Source: Haloferax marinum (GTDB taxonomy: Archaea; Halobacteriota; Halobacteria; Halobacteriales; Haloferacaceae). From it: DNA of 64,000 nucleotides. Position 1 is the first letter of the stretch. Each line of letters begins with the position of its first letter. The position numbers were made by a program, and so were the translations under genes. Under the pieces are notes generated by a model, which saw only the letters and a list, made by a program, of their open reading frames with translations, had not been told where the DNA came from and did no database searches. Positions 35,213 to 43,528 of this stretch are shown here, piece after piece. The stretch is from positions 62,001 through 126,000 of the forward strand of contig NZ_WKJQ01000003.1 in NCBI RefSeq assembly GCF_009674625.1. The letters run 5' to 3'.

Positions 35213-36586
35213 CTAGTCTACATCGTCGACTGGAGACTGTGTCGTCGGTGGCTCTTCGAACTCCGCAGGCGAATGGTGCCACGCAGACCCGACTGCAGTC
35301 CGTTCCGGAATCGAATCTTCAAGTTTAGGCTTCCGTGTGAGTAGTCTCTCTAACAGCGTCAAGTCGTTCGGATTCTCCTTTTCGATTCGATGGTACTCGA
35401 TTGCGACTGCGTCGTCGTCAGCGGTTATTACGAAGTAGTTGAGTCGGAACGACGAGTAGAATACGAGCGGGAGGAGTCCGAACACGACAGACCGGCGGTG
35501 GAGTCGCTTCAACCACGTTCCGGTGTTGACCACTGCGCGGTCGTCGACCGTAGTGAGAGACGCACGATGCGTGTGGCCGTAGACGAACACAGCGACGTCG
35601 GGATTCGATTCGAACACGTCTCTGGCACCGTCGATGTACGCGTCCGAGACCGCTTCCGGTTCGTCCACTTCGACTAATCCAAACCGTTCGAGTGTTCGTC
35701 GAACATCTCTCACGACGAAGAACAGTGGAATCGACAGCAGGACGAGTATCACGACGATTACGGCATTTATTGCGATGACGACGTCGAGCAGCACACCGGC
35801 GAATCCGATGAATCTGATAAACGAATTGACGATGTCGAGTGGTTCGGCCCAAATCCCCAGAACCGAGAGGATGAACAGTAGCAGATACAGGACACTGATG
35901 TTGAACGTGAGGAGGAACGGAAGCGACGCGTATCGGAGGAATGGACTCATCTCGCGGTAGAAATACTTCGATATCATCCACTCCGGTATCTGCGTCATCG
36001 GGGTTACCGATTGGATATCTTTGAGCCAGTTGAACTTCCCCCGTGCCGAAAGCTTTCCTGCCCGACTCGTGATGTGTTGGTTCACGAAATACCCTGGAGG
36101 ATTGGCGTGGGGGTTCCCGAAATCGGGGCTTTTGTTGTTCGGGTCACGTTGCTGTCCGTGTTCTATCCAGATTACTCGGTCACCGACAGGACGCGTAATG
36201 ACTACTTCCTGTTCGAGCGTCACGTTGTACGCTGCCAATCGGTCGACGTACTCAGGGTAGCATGCGAGTTCGTAGTCGTGGTTCCCTGGAATGAACGTAA
36301 TCGGTATCCGTTCACCGGTTGCCCGAAACTGCTCGAAGATGTCTGGGTAGCGGTCGACGAGAGCGTCGAACTTTTCCATCCCTTCGAGTTCGGTGAACTC
36401 CCACAACCCGAACGCGTCTCCGTTGACGATGAGTTCCGCGTTCTCGTCGCTCTCCTCGAGGTCACGAAGAAAGTCGACGAGTTCGTCTTTGAACTCGACG
36501 TTCTGGAGTTGTTCGTCTCCCCCGATGTGCAGGTCGCTGATGAAATAGTATCGTGTCTCGTCTGGGGACATCGCGTGTGAGGACAT
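35213..36586 (-). CDS. Metallophosphoesterase with C-terminal half membrane segments
   Basis: 457 residues. Calcineurin-like phosphoesterase motifs: I-S-D-L-H-I-G-G near the N-terminus (D-x-H), V-N-G-D-A-F (G-D), P-G-N-H-D-Y (G-N-H-D), and the late V-Y-G-H-T-H-R (G-H-x-H). A hydrophobic insertion of three to four segments (about 215-290) splits the domain before the last motif, so the enzyme is probably membrane-bound with its active site assembled around the insert. Start at 36586, or at ATG 36571. Substrate may be a phosphomonoester or phosphodiester, not decidable. Confidence 0.82.
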   Translation of the reverse strand: MSSHAMSPDETRYYFISDLHIGGDEQLQNVEFKDELVDFLRDLEESDENAELIVNGDAFGLWEFTELEGMEKFDALVDRYPDIFEQFRATGERIPITFIPGNHDYELACYPEYVDRLAAYNVTLEQEVVITRPVGDRVIWIEHGQQRDPNNKSPDFGNPHANPPGYFVNQHITSRAGKLSARGKFNWLKDIQSVTPMTQIPEWMISKYFYREMSPFLRYASLPFLLTFNISVLYLLLFILSVLGIWAEPLDIVNSFIRFIGFAGVLLDVVIAINAVIVVILVLLSIPLFFVVRDVRRTLERFGLVEVDEPEAVSDAYIDGARDVFESNPDVAVFVYGHTHRASLTTVDDRAVVNTGTWLKRLHRRSVVFGLLPLVFYSSFRLNYFVITADDDAVAIEYHRIEKENPNDLTLLERLLTRKPKLEDSIPERTAVGSAWHHSPAEFEEPPTTQSPVDDVD

Positions 36587-37294
36587 TACAGGGGTAGCGT
36601 GTTTGGAGTACACTTGACAGCGGCAGTCAAATCGGGAAACAGCAGACCTCCAGCCAGTGGCCAGTCAGTCAACTTTGTGGAAAGCCCATTGGTCATAGTG
36701 CGGAGATGCCACTGTTCTTGCATGGGTAGTATACGTCTTATCGGTTCATAACGATTTTCTAAATCCAGAGAAATACACGGCTTTCATTTGGGTCTCTCAT
36801 GGTCCCTATGGCTTGTTCTCGGCACATTAGTACTGTATTGTCAGAACTTCATTGTTTACGGATGTACGTGTGTAACGGATTGTTTCTCCAACTGCGTTAA
36901 ACACTAGATACTAGACATATATTTCACTCTGTCAATTTTTCACGTACTGACGAAGACCGCAACCCAGGTGATTCTACTTTTCCCACAGAATAATTTTGAA
37001 TATATGCTTTAACTCGGCTATCTCATCCAAATTAGTTCAATACTTAACTATTCCACCGGTTTTAACCGTGCACCATACTGAATCTACCTCTACCCCAACG
37101 ATTATATTTATATTATAGTTCCCATACAATTGTGACTTCGTGTCTACTACTGCTTACTTCTGCGCTCACCCGGAACCAGTGACTCTGGACACAGTCATAC
37201 TGGTCCTACGTCGGGGCACGAACGCGACGGCCCATCCGAAAAAGAGTATCGGCAATCCAATCTCACAGAGTTCTATACCACCGATATCTATAAG
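36587..37294. other. AT-rich intergenic region
   Basis: 708 bases clearly richer in A+T than the flanks, with stretches such as ATTATATTTATATTATAG (37101-37118), TTGAATATATGC and TTCACGTACTGACG. No credible coding frame. It may be a promoter-rich spacer or decayed acquired DNA. A TTCTATACC element at about 37272-37280, some 20 bases ahead of the crotonase start, is a plausible TATA box for that gene. Confidence 0.5.
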
Positions 37295-38119
37295 ATGACA
37301 GTTTCGGAATACTCGTCCGTGTCCGAGTACGAATACCTAGAGACAGAGATAGCGGACCGCACACTTACCATCACACTCACGAACGAAGCGTCTCTCAACG
37401 CACTGAACACGACTTTGCGCGGAGAGTTAGAAGACGCACTCCAGAGTGCCGAGGACGACGACGAAATCCGTGTTGTGGTCCTCACGGGTGCAGGGAGAGC
37501 GTTCTCGTCGGGGTACGATTTCGGTGAGGAAAGCACCAAAACCATGGACGACCTGATCAAATCGTCGTACACGCATCTCGATACCATCTTCAACCTGAAC
37601 TTGCCCGTAATCGCAGCAGTCGACGGGTACGCGCTCGCCGGTGGGTGTAATCTTGCGCTCGTGTGTGACCTGACGATTGCGACAGCACGTTCTGAGTTCG
37701 GCTTCCCAGACGTCCACATGGGCGAACTACCGCCTCGCCTCGTGTTGCCGTTCGTGACCGACTCGTTGAAACACGCGCGAGAACTTCTGTACGGAGGAAA
37801 GCACATCAGCGCCGAGACGGCGGCGGAGATGGGGCTGATAAATCAGGTCGTGGAAGACGAAGACGCACTTTGGGCTGCAGTCGAGGAGGAAGTCTCTCAC
37901 ATCAAGAAGACGCCGAGTTCGGTCGTAAAACTCCTCAAGGACACGCTCAACGACATCCAGGAGACGCAAGGGTACCGCTCGAACTCTGCAGGGAAAATCG
38001 ATGAGTACCTCTATGCTGTGACATCCGAGACCGAGACTGCTCATCGATTTCACGAAATCGTCGAAGAAGAAGGTGTCAACGCAGCTATCGAGTGGATGAA
38101 CACCGCAGAAAAAGACTAG
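37295..38119 (+). CDS. Crotonase-fold (enoyl-CoA hydratase/isomerase family) protein
   Basis: 274 residues of the crotonase superfamily, acting on an acyl-CoA thioester. Oxyanion-hole segments are A-F-S-S-G-Y-D-F (69-76) and A-L-A-G-G-C-N-L-A-L (113-122). In true enoyl-CoA hydratases two Glu catalyse water addition (the E of G-G-C-E and the E of Q-P-E); here these positions are N119 and D139 (G-F-P-D-V-H-M-G). It may therefore not be a classical hydratase; isomerase, hydrolase or other crotonase chemistry is likely. It converges with the acyl-CoA synthetase gene, which ends 11 bases away. Confidence 0.85.
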   Translation: MTVSEYSSVSEYEYLETEIADRTLTITLTNEASLNALNTTLRGELEDALQSAEDDDEIRVVVLTGAGRAFSSGYDFGEESTKTMDDLIKSSYTHLDTIFNLNLPVIAAVDGYALAGGCNLALVCDLTIATARSEFGFPDVHMGELPPRLVLPFVTDSLKHARELLYGGKHISAETAAEMGLINQVVEDEDALWAAVEEEVSHIKKTPSSVVKLLKDTLNDIQETQGYRSNSAGKIDEYLYAVTSETETAHRFHEIVEEEGVNAAIEWMNTAEKD

Positions 38120-38129
38120 CTAGAGACAG

Positions 38130-40274
38130 TCACTCTGCGCCGATTTCGAGACTCGCATCGAGTATCGAAAGACCGTCTTCGGTAGCGACCACTGGGTTGA
38201 TGTCCAGTTCCTCGATTGCAGGATTGTTCGTCACGAGCGTCGAGACCGACAAGAGCAACTCGACAAGTTCGTCTCTCTCGACTGCTGGGAGGTCACGTGG
38301 TCCGTCGAGTAACGCCTGCGCGTCGATCTCGTCTATCATCTCTTTTGCGTCGTGTTCCGTAACGGGGAGTGCTCTAAATGCAACGTCGTTGATTGCCTCT
38401 ACGAGGATACCACCGATACCGCAGGTGACGACGGGCCCAATCTCTGGATCGTTGACGACGCCCACCAGCAGTTCGATTCCGCTCGGAACCATCGGTGATA
38501 TCAAGACGCCTTCCACTCGGGCAGCCGAGTCGTACTCACTAGCGTCGGTGCGGATCGATTCGAATGCGTCACGAACTGACTGTTCACCCTCGACACCTAA
38601 CTCGACGCCGCCTGCTTCGGTCTTGTGGACGATGTCCGGTGACGCGATTTTCATTGCGACAGGGCCGTCGAACCCGTCCGCGATTTCAACTGCTTCCTCG
38701 GTCGTTTCTGCGAGTTCGAAAGACGAGACAGGAGCACCGTGGTCAGCGAGTATCGTTTTGGATTCGAACTCGGAGAGAGTCGACCGATTCTCACCTATTG
38801 CTTCGACGACGAGTGGGTTTGTGTTCTCGTCACCGTCGATAACGAAATCCGACTTTTCACCCGCGTGGGACAGGTGGTCTCCGTACTCAGCGAGCGCCCG
38901 CAGTGCTTCGACTGCTGTATCGACTTCTTCGTACACCGGTACGCCGTTCTCTGAGAGGTATTCCAGCGCAGTCGAACACCTAAGTTCCTCCCACAAACTG
39001 TTGAATACGACGGGTTTCCCGACTTCGTCGACCATGTTCGCAACTTTACGGGCGATGTTGAGGTCGCGTGTCGGTTCGTCTTCGCGTTCTGTCTCGTCGT
39101 CACTCCACCAACATTCTTCGTACCCGAGTGCCCCACCCGTAATCAAGAGGGCATCGACGTTTGGGTCTTCGAGGATATGTCTCGCCGTATCGTACCACAT
39201 CGTCTCGTGGTCGGACATTCCCATCACGTCGACTGGGTTGGTGAGATTCGGCGACAGTTCGTACAGTTCTTTGAGCGTCTCTTGCGTATTCGAGGTCAAA
39301 TCAGGGACTTCGAGACCAGCGCGTTCGATCGCGTCTGCCGTCACCGTGGCGTGACCACCGCCATCAGTGAGCACGGCCACGTTCGGTCCGTCGGGAATTG
39401 GACACGTCGTCAGTGCCTCAGCGACCGGTACGAGCAGGTCCACGCTGTCGAGTGGATGGACGCCAGCTTGGCGATAGGCTGCTTCGACGACGGCGACATC
39501 GCCAGCTAGTGACGCTGTGTGAGACTTTGCTGACTCTCTGCCTTCTGCTGTCCGCCCTGATTTGTAGACGACGATTGGCTTCTCTCTCGAGACACGTCTG
39601 GCTTCTCGGAGGAATGCTCGACCATCGTTCATTCCCTCGACGTACATGACGACACCGTCAGTGTTGTCCTCCTCACCGAGGAACTGGAGATATTCGTAGA
39701 ATTGGAGGTCGGTTTCGTTTCCGACCCCGATGTTGTAGCTGAACCCGACGGTTCCGCTGTCTTCAGCATCGACCGAGAGCGCAATCCCCATGTTTCCAGA
39801 CTGGGTTATCATTCCCAACTTACCGGGTGTCGTTCGGATACCACCGAGGAGGTGGACGTGCTGATGAACGAAGTCTGCACCCTGAATGTTCGGCCCGATT
39901 AGCCTGACGTTTGCTTCGCGGGCGGCCACGGCCAGTTCATCTTCGAGCGACTCTTCGCCCACCTCACCGAAGCCAGCAGTGTTGATTACAGCGCCTGCAA
40001 CACCTGCTTCGCCACACTCACGGATTGCCTCTGGAACGTACTGTGCAGGAATCACGATAAACGCCAGGTCCACCTGCCCAGGAATATCGAGAACAGATGG
40101 GTATGCCGGTAAGTCGTGTACTTCGTCGTATTTCGGATTCACTGGATAGATGTCGCCGTCGTAGCCCCATCGGAGAAGATCTGAAATCGTGTAGTTGCCA
40201 CGTTTGTTTGGGTCCTGTGACGCACCGATGACCGCAATGGCTTGCGGATTAAATAGTCGCTCGAGTTGGTCCAT
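38130..40274 (-). CDS. ADP-forming acyl-CoA synthetase (acetate--CoA ligase), fused alpha-beta
   Basis: Converts acyl-CoA + ADP + Pi to acid + CoA + ATP (substrate-level energy conservation) or the reverse. 714 residues from ATG 40274. N-terminal CoA-binding domain (A-I-A-V-I-G-A-S, 12-19; N-P-K-Y), succinyl-CoA-synthetase-like domains with the phospho-His in S-A-K-S-H-T-A-S-L-A-G (H252), then an ATP-grasp domain from about residue 490 (S-K-T-I-L-A-D-H-G, G-P-V-A-M-K-I-A-S-P). Fused alpha-beta architecture is normal in haloarchaea. Three palindromes sit upstream at 40354-40574. It likely salvages energy from CoA esters made by the catabolic enzymes nearby. Confidence 0.9.
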   Translation of the reverse strand: MDQLERLFNPQAIAVIGASQDPNKRGNYTISDLLRWGYDGDIYPVNPKYDEVHDLPAYPSVLDIPGQVDLAFIVIPAQYVPEAIRECGEAGVAGAVINTAGFGEVGEESLEDELAVAAREANVRLIGPNIQGADFVHQHVHLLGGIRTTPGKLGMITQSGNMGIALSVDAEDSGTVGFSYNIGVGNETDLQFYEYLQFLGEEDNTDGVVMYVEGMNDGRAFLREARRVSREKPIVVYKSGRTAEGRESAKSHTASLAGDVAVVEAAYRQAGVHPLDSVDLLVPVAEALTTCPIPDGPNVAVLTDGGGHATVTADAIERAGLEVPDLTSNTQETLKELYELSPNLTNPVDVMGMSDHETMWYDTARHILEDPNVDALLITGGALGYEECWWSDDETEREDEPTRDLNIARKVANMVDEVGKPVVFNSLWEELRCSTALEYLSENGVPVYEEVDTAVEALRALAEYGDHLSHAGEKSDFVIDGDENTNPLVVEAIGENRSTLSEFESKTILADHGAPVSSFELAETTEEAVEIADGFDGPVAMKIASPDIVHKTEAGGVELGVEGEQSVRDAFESIRTDASEYDSAARVEGVLISPMVPSGIELLVGVVNDPEIGPVVTCGIGGILVEAINDVAFRALPVTEHDAKEMIDEIDAQALLDGPRDLPAVERDELVELLLSVSTLVTNNPAIEELDINPVVATEDGLSILDASLEIGAE

Positions 40275-40353
40275 TGTACAGACTGACCCAGAGAACCATC
40301 TAATAGATTGGGGTCGTGTCACGTGGTAATATGTCTGAAGAGCGTGCAGCCTT

Positions 40354-40372
40354 GTTTCACACATGGTGAAAC
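40354..40372. promoter_or_regulatory. Operator-like palindrome, copy 1
   Basis: GTTTCACACATGGTGAAAC. Two 6-base arms TTTCAC/GTGAAA around a 5-base spacer, here extended to 7-base arms by G/C. It is the copy nearest the acyl-CoA synthetase start (about 80 bases upstream). Confidence 0.75.
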
Positions 40373-40424
40373 TTTAGCAACTGCATCTGAACTACCGACC
40401 AGTCTCGGTCGGTGAGACGCTATT

Positions 40425-40443
40425 GTTTCACACATAGTGAAAT
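40425..40443. promoter_or_regulatory. Operator-like palindrome, copy 2
   Basis: GTTTCACACATAGTGAAAT. Same TTTCAC-N5-GTGAAA structure as copies 1 and 3; copy 3 is identical over 18 bases when read on the other strand. Confidence 0.75.
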
Positions 40444-40556
40444 CAACCGCTCTGGTGGTCCGATTTCGAGGCAACGTTACAGTAGTATCTCTGTAATACA
40501 ACGTGTCATGTTACCTCTACTCAAAAGTCGCCTGAGTGGCGTATGGGTGGTTCTAA

Positions 40557-40575
40557 CTTTCACTATGTGTGAAAC
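40557..40575. promoter_or_regulatory. Operator-like palindrome, copy 3
   Basis: CTTTCACTATGTGTGAAAC, the reverse complement of copy 2 apart from one end base. It lies about 280 bases before the synthetase start. The 452-base gap 40275-40726 holds the three palindromes and no supported gene; the binding protein is unknown, though the IclR regulator 6 kb away is a candidate. Confidence 0.75.
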
Positions 40576-40726
40576 CGATGGACTATCAATTTCGGTCGCC
40601 TCTGAACTGTGGACCGAAAACAATGTCAGTATACTCGATGGTAGTTGTGAACTAGGATATGGACCGTTTCATTCACGAACCAGTTTCGAGTGAGACTCCG
40701 GTGAAAACGGTGTTCTAATGAGGGAG

Positions 40727-42085
40727 TTAGTGCCAGGATTCCTGTTCGTCGGCCAGTGTTGGGGCGATGTTCTTGAACGCCTCGATCGTCTCGTCGACGT
40801 GTTCTTCGGTGTGTTGGACGCTGATAGTCCACTGCTGGCGGGCACCGTAGGGGTGTGGAATAATACCCTGATTCACCATCCCAAACCAAAACAGCCGATG
40901 GAAGTCGTCGTTGATGTTCGCCATGAACTCCCGGTAGTTGGTGATGTTCGCGTCGGTGAACTGGACCATTCCCTGGGAGTTTACGTTTCGAACCTGTCCG
41001 GTGATTCCCGCATCTTCTATCACGTCTTCGTACCCTGATTTCATCTGTTCACCAAGCTTGTTCACGTGCTGGTATGCATCGTCGGTCAACACGTCACGAA
41101 GCGCCGTTACCAACGCTCGGAGGACGAATGGGTTCCCGTTATAGGTTCCGTAGTGCCACGCGTAGTCGTTCGAGATCTGGTCCATGATCGCATCAGACCC
41201 GCCGAACGCGCCGACAGACGTTTCGCCTCCGATCGACTTCGCCATCGTCACCATATCGGGCTGAACACCGTAGTACTCGGCAGCGCCACCGGGGGCGACC
41301 TTCACTCCTGTCTTCACCTCGTCGAAGATGAGGACGATGCCGTACTCGTCACAGAGGTCTTTGAGTCCTTCGAGGTAATCTTGCTGCGGAGGCGTCACCG
41401 ACTTGTTCAACATAACCGGTTCGACGATGAATGCGCCGATTTCGTTTATGTTGTCTCGCATGATGTCTTCGGTCGCTTCGAGGTCGTTGAACGGTGCGAT
41501 TTCGACAGTTTCGACCGTCTTATCTGGGATTCCGTGTCCGTCCGCTACCTTCATCGGTCGGTTCGGGTGGCCTGCTTTGCCCTTCGGTGGGGTGCCACTC
41601 ACCATCACGTAATCGTGGACACCGTGGTACGTTCCTTCGATTTTGAGAAGCTTGTCTCGACCGGTGTACGCACGTGCCATCCGAATCGCGTGCATCGTCG
41701 CCTCCGTCCCACTGTTGGTGAACCGAACTTTCTCGAGTGCACTCCACCGCTTTTTCAGTTCTGTTGCGGCCTCCGCCAATAACCCGTGGGGCATCGTGTA
41801 CAGCGTGCCCTCATCGAGTTGGTCGTGAAGTGCCGCTGTAATCTTTGGGTGGGTGTGTCCGCAGAGTCCCGCTCCGTTGTTCATGTCGTAGTCGAGATAA
41901 CGGTTCCCGTCTACGTCTTCGAGATAGACTCCGTCGCTATGGTCGATGTAGAACGGATACGGGTCGAACTGACGAGACGTGCTCGCAACACCACTAGGAA
42001 TGTGTTCGCGAGTCTCCTCGTGGAGTGTTTCGCTGGTCGGCGTACGCTCTCGGTACTCGGCCACTAGGTTCTCCCAATAAGCCAT
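40727..42085 (-). CDS. Class-III aminotransferase, glutamate-1-semialdehyde aminomutase-like (3)
   Basis: 452 residues, PLP fold type I class III. D-P-Y-P-F near residue 41, T-N-S-G-T-E-A-T-M-H-A-I-R-M-A-R-A-Y-T-G (123-142), D-E-V-K-T-G-V-K (255-262) and PLP lysine in M-A-K-S (K283). The first two motifs are shared almost exactly with aminotransferase 2, so the two are paralogues in the HemL-like branch. Its start is 136 bases from the divergent DAO enzyme 4, giving a third aminotransferase-DAO pair. A catabolic role is more likely than haem synthesis, by context. Confidence 0.88.
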   Translation of the reverse strand: MAYWENLVAEYRERTPTSETLHEETREHIPSGVASTSRQFDPYPFYIDHSDGVYLEDVDGNRYLDYDMNNGAGLCGHTHPKITAALHDQLDEGTLYTMPHGLLAEAATELKKRWSALEKVRFTNSGTEATMHAIRMARAYTGRDKLLKIEGTYHGVHDYVMVSGTPPKGKAGHPNRPMKVADGHGIPDKTVETVEIAPFNDLEATEDIMRDNINEIGAFIVEPVMLNKSVTPPQQDYLEGLKDLCDEYGIVLIFDEVKTGVKVAPGGAAEYYGVQPDMVTMAKSIGGETSVGAFGGSDAIMDQISNDYAWHYGTYNGNPFVLRALVTALRDVLTDDAYQHVNKLGEQMKSGYEDVIEDAGITGQVRNVNSQGMVQFTDANITNYREFMANINDDFHRLFWFGMVNQGIIPHPYGARQQWTISVQHTEEHVDETIEAFKNIAPTLADEQESWH

Positions 42086-42187
42086 GACAGAGGTGATACG
42101 TGTCTGTCTAATAAGTGTGTGGGTGGTTGTGACACACGCTGGTGTTCATCCTTCCGACACAGCATCTCCACCCGTGAGACGGTCAGG

Positions 42188-42217
42188 ATTTATGGTATGA
42201 GGTGTCGCACCATACCA
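42188..42217 (+). promoter_or_regulatory. TATA box and operator-like inverted repeat before DAO 4
   Basis: ATTTATGG (about 42188-42195) lies 26-33 bases before ATG 42221, as expected for a leaderless haloarchaeal promoter. TGGTATG (42193-42199) and CATACCA (42211-42217) form a perfect 7-base inverted repeat with an 11-base spacer, which overlaps the TATA box and the probable transcription start, a position suited to repression. Confidence 0.6.
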
Positions 42218-42220
42218 GTG

Positions 42221-43396
42221 ATGACAAGTTCTGATACTGACTACGACGTGGTCATCGTCGGAGGGGGTGTGGCCGGTTGTGCCTCCGCGTACCATCTTGC
42301 AACCGACCACGACGTCGCCATCGTCGAACGAGGTCAAATCGCCGGTGAGGCCTCCGGCTTGGCAGCCGGTCTCGTCGCGCCAACGTTGTTCCACGGTAGC
42401 CACCCAGACGTCGCACGGTACGCGAACCAGTGGTTCAGGGAGTTCGACGGGACGCAGAACTTCTCGTTTCACGAACGACCACGAATCGAGTTCATCCAAC
42501 CCGACAGCGAGGACGTTGCGCGTGAACGTGCCGCAACTCTTTCCGACGAGGGGTTCCCGGTTTCCTTCCTCGAACCAACGGAGGTAGAACGAGAATATTC
42601 TCGGTTCGACGCCTCGCGGTTTGCTGGTGTCGTCGAGTACGCGGACACAGGGTGGGTCGACCCCTACGAATACACTGTCGCCCTCCAGAAGGCCGCTGAA
42701 GCCCGCGGTGTCGACGTGTTCAGGCACACACCGGTTAGTGACGTTCACGTCGAGGACGGGGTCGCAGAAATCGAACTCCCAGAACGGTCGCTGTCTGCGG
42801 AGTACTGTGTCATGGCCACGGGGTGGCGGACACGAGAGTTCCTCTCAGAATACATCGACCTTCCTATCCGGCCGTTTCATCTGCAGTGCGCAATGCTCCG
42901 ACTCGAGGAACCCCTCGACGACACCTTCCCGCTGGGTCGGGTCGCCAGAGAAGAACTCTACTTCCGCGGTGAACTCAACGGTGACCTCCTCGTTGGTGGC
43001 GGAGAATATCTAGAGGATAACCCCGAAGTCAACGCCTCGGGTTCTGGGACCGACGACGAATTCCGACTTCACGTCGCGAGTACGATTCCAACCGTTATCC
43101 ACGGAGCAGAACGGGCGGAGTTCGTCGACGGGTGGTCGGGCGTCGACGCGGCCACACCAGATACGCTCCCGCTCCTCGGGTCGTCATCTGCACTCCCAGA
43201 CGAAATCGTCGTGGCTGTCGGCCTCAACGGGTTAGGGATGGTGAACTCTCCCATCGCGGCGGAAGCGGTTCGGTCGTACATCACGGGCGAAGAACCGGCG
43301 TTTTCGGTCGAACAGTTCGCCGTCGATAGATTCGAAGACGGTGCTGCTGATTTCGACCTTCGAGGAACGTTCGAGATGGAGGGTGCCGGCCGATAA
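42221..43396 (+). CDS. DAO-family FAD-dependent oxidoreductase (4)
   Basis: 391-residue DAO-fold flavoenzyme from ATG 42221. Rossmann motif V-V-I-V-G-G-G-V-A-G-C-A near residue 10, E at the end of beta-2 (I-V-E-R-G). Shared paralogue signatures: T-G-W-V-D-P-Y, R-G-E-L-N-G-D-L-L-V-G-G and the C-terminal L-N-G-L-G-M-V-N-S-P. Divergent from aminotransferase 3 and probably leaderless. Closest in layout to DAO 2 and 3 (F-H-L-Q-C-A-M-L corresponds to Y-R-T-Q-C). Confidence 0.86.
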   Translation: MTSSDTDYDVVIVGGGVAGCASAYHLATDHDVAIVERGQIAGEASGLAAGLVAPTLFHGSHPDVARYANQWFREFDGTQNFSFHERPRIEFIQPDSEDVARERAATLSDEGFPVSFLEPTEVEREYSRFDASRFAGVVEYADTGWVDPYEYTVALQKAAEARGVDVFRHTPVSDVHVEDGVAEIELPERSLSAEYCVMATGWRTREFLSEYIDLPIRPFHLQCAMLRLEEPLDDTFPLGRVAREELYFRGELNGDLLVGGGEYLEDNPEVNASGSGTDDEFRLHVASTIPTVIHGAERAEFVDGWSGVDAATPDTLPLLGSSSALPDEIVVAVGLNGLGMVNSPIAAEAVRSYITGEEPAFSVEQFAVDRFEDGAADFDLRGTFEMEGAGR

Positions 43397-43528
43397 TCTG
43401 GTGTAGAACTCTCCGATCGGCAATTTCGCGTCCCTACGACTGAGCAGATAGGTCGTTCGAGTGTCCTGTATTCGACTATTCGATAACCCAAAGAGTTAGT
43501 ACCGACCGATACCGTGTCAATCACACAC

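Larger units (their letters stand above)
40275..40726. other. Intergenic control region of the synthetase gene
   Basis: 452 bases between the synthetase start and the end of aminotransferase 3. It holds three matching palindromes and a TATA-like CTATTAGA (minus strand) some 30-36 bases before the synthetase ATG. A 93-codon plus-strand frame (40412-40693) is crossed by two of the palindromes and has no recognisable content. Confidence 0.6.

Noticed and set aside
40412-40693. Plus-strand frame of 93 codons between the synthetase and aminotransferase 3
   Set aside because: Crossed by two of the three palindromes and no domain; more likely non-coding.
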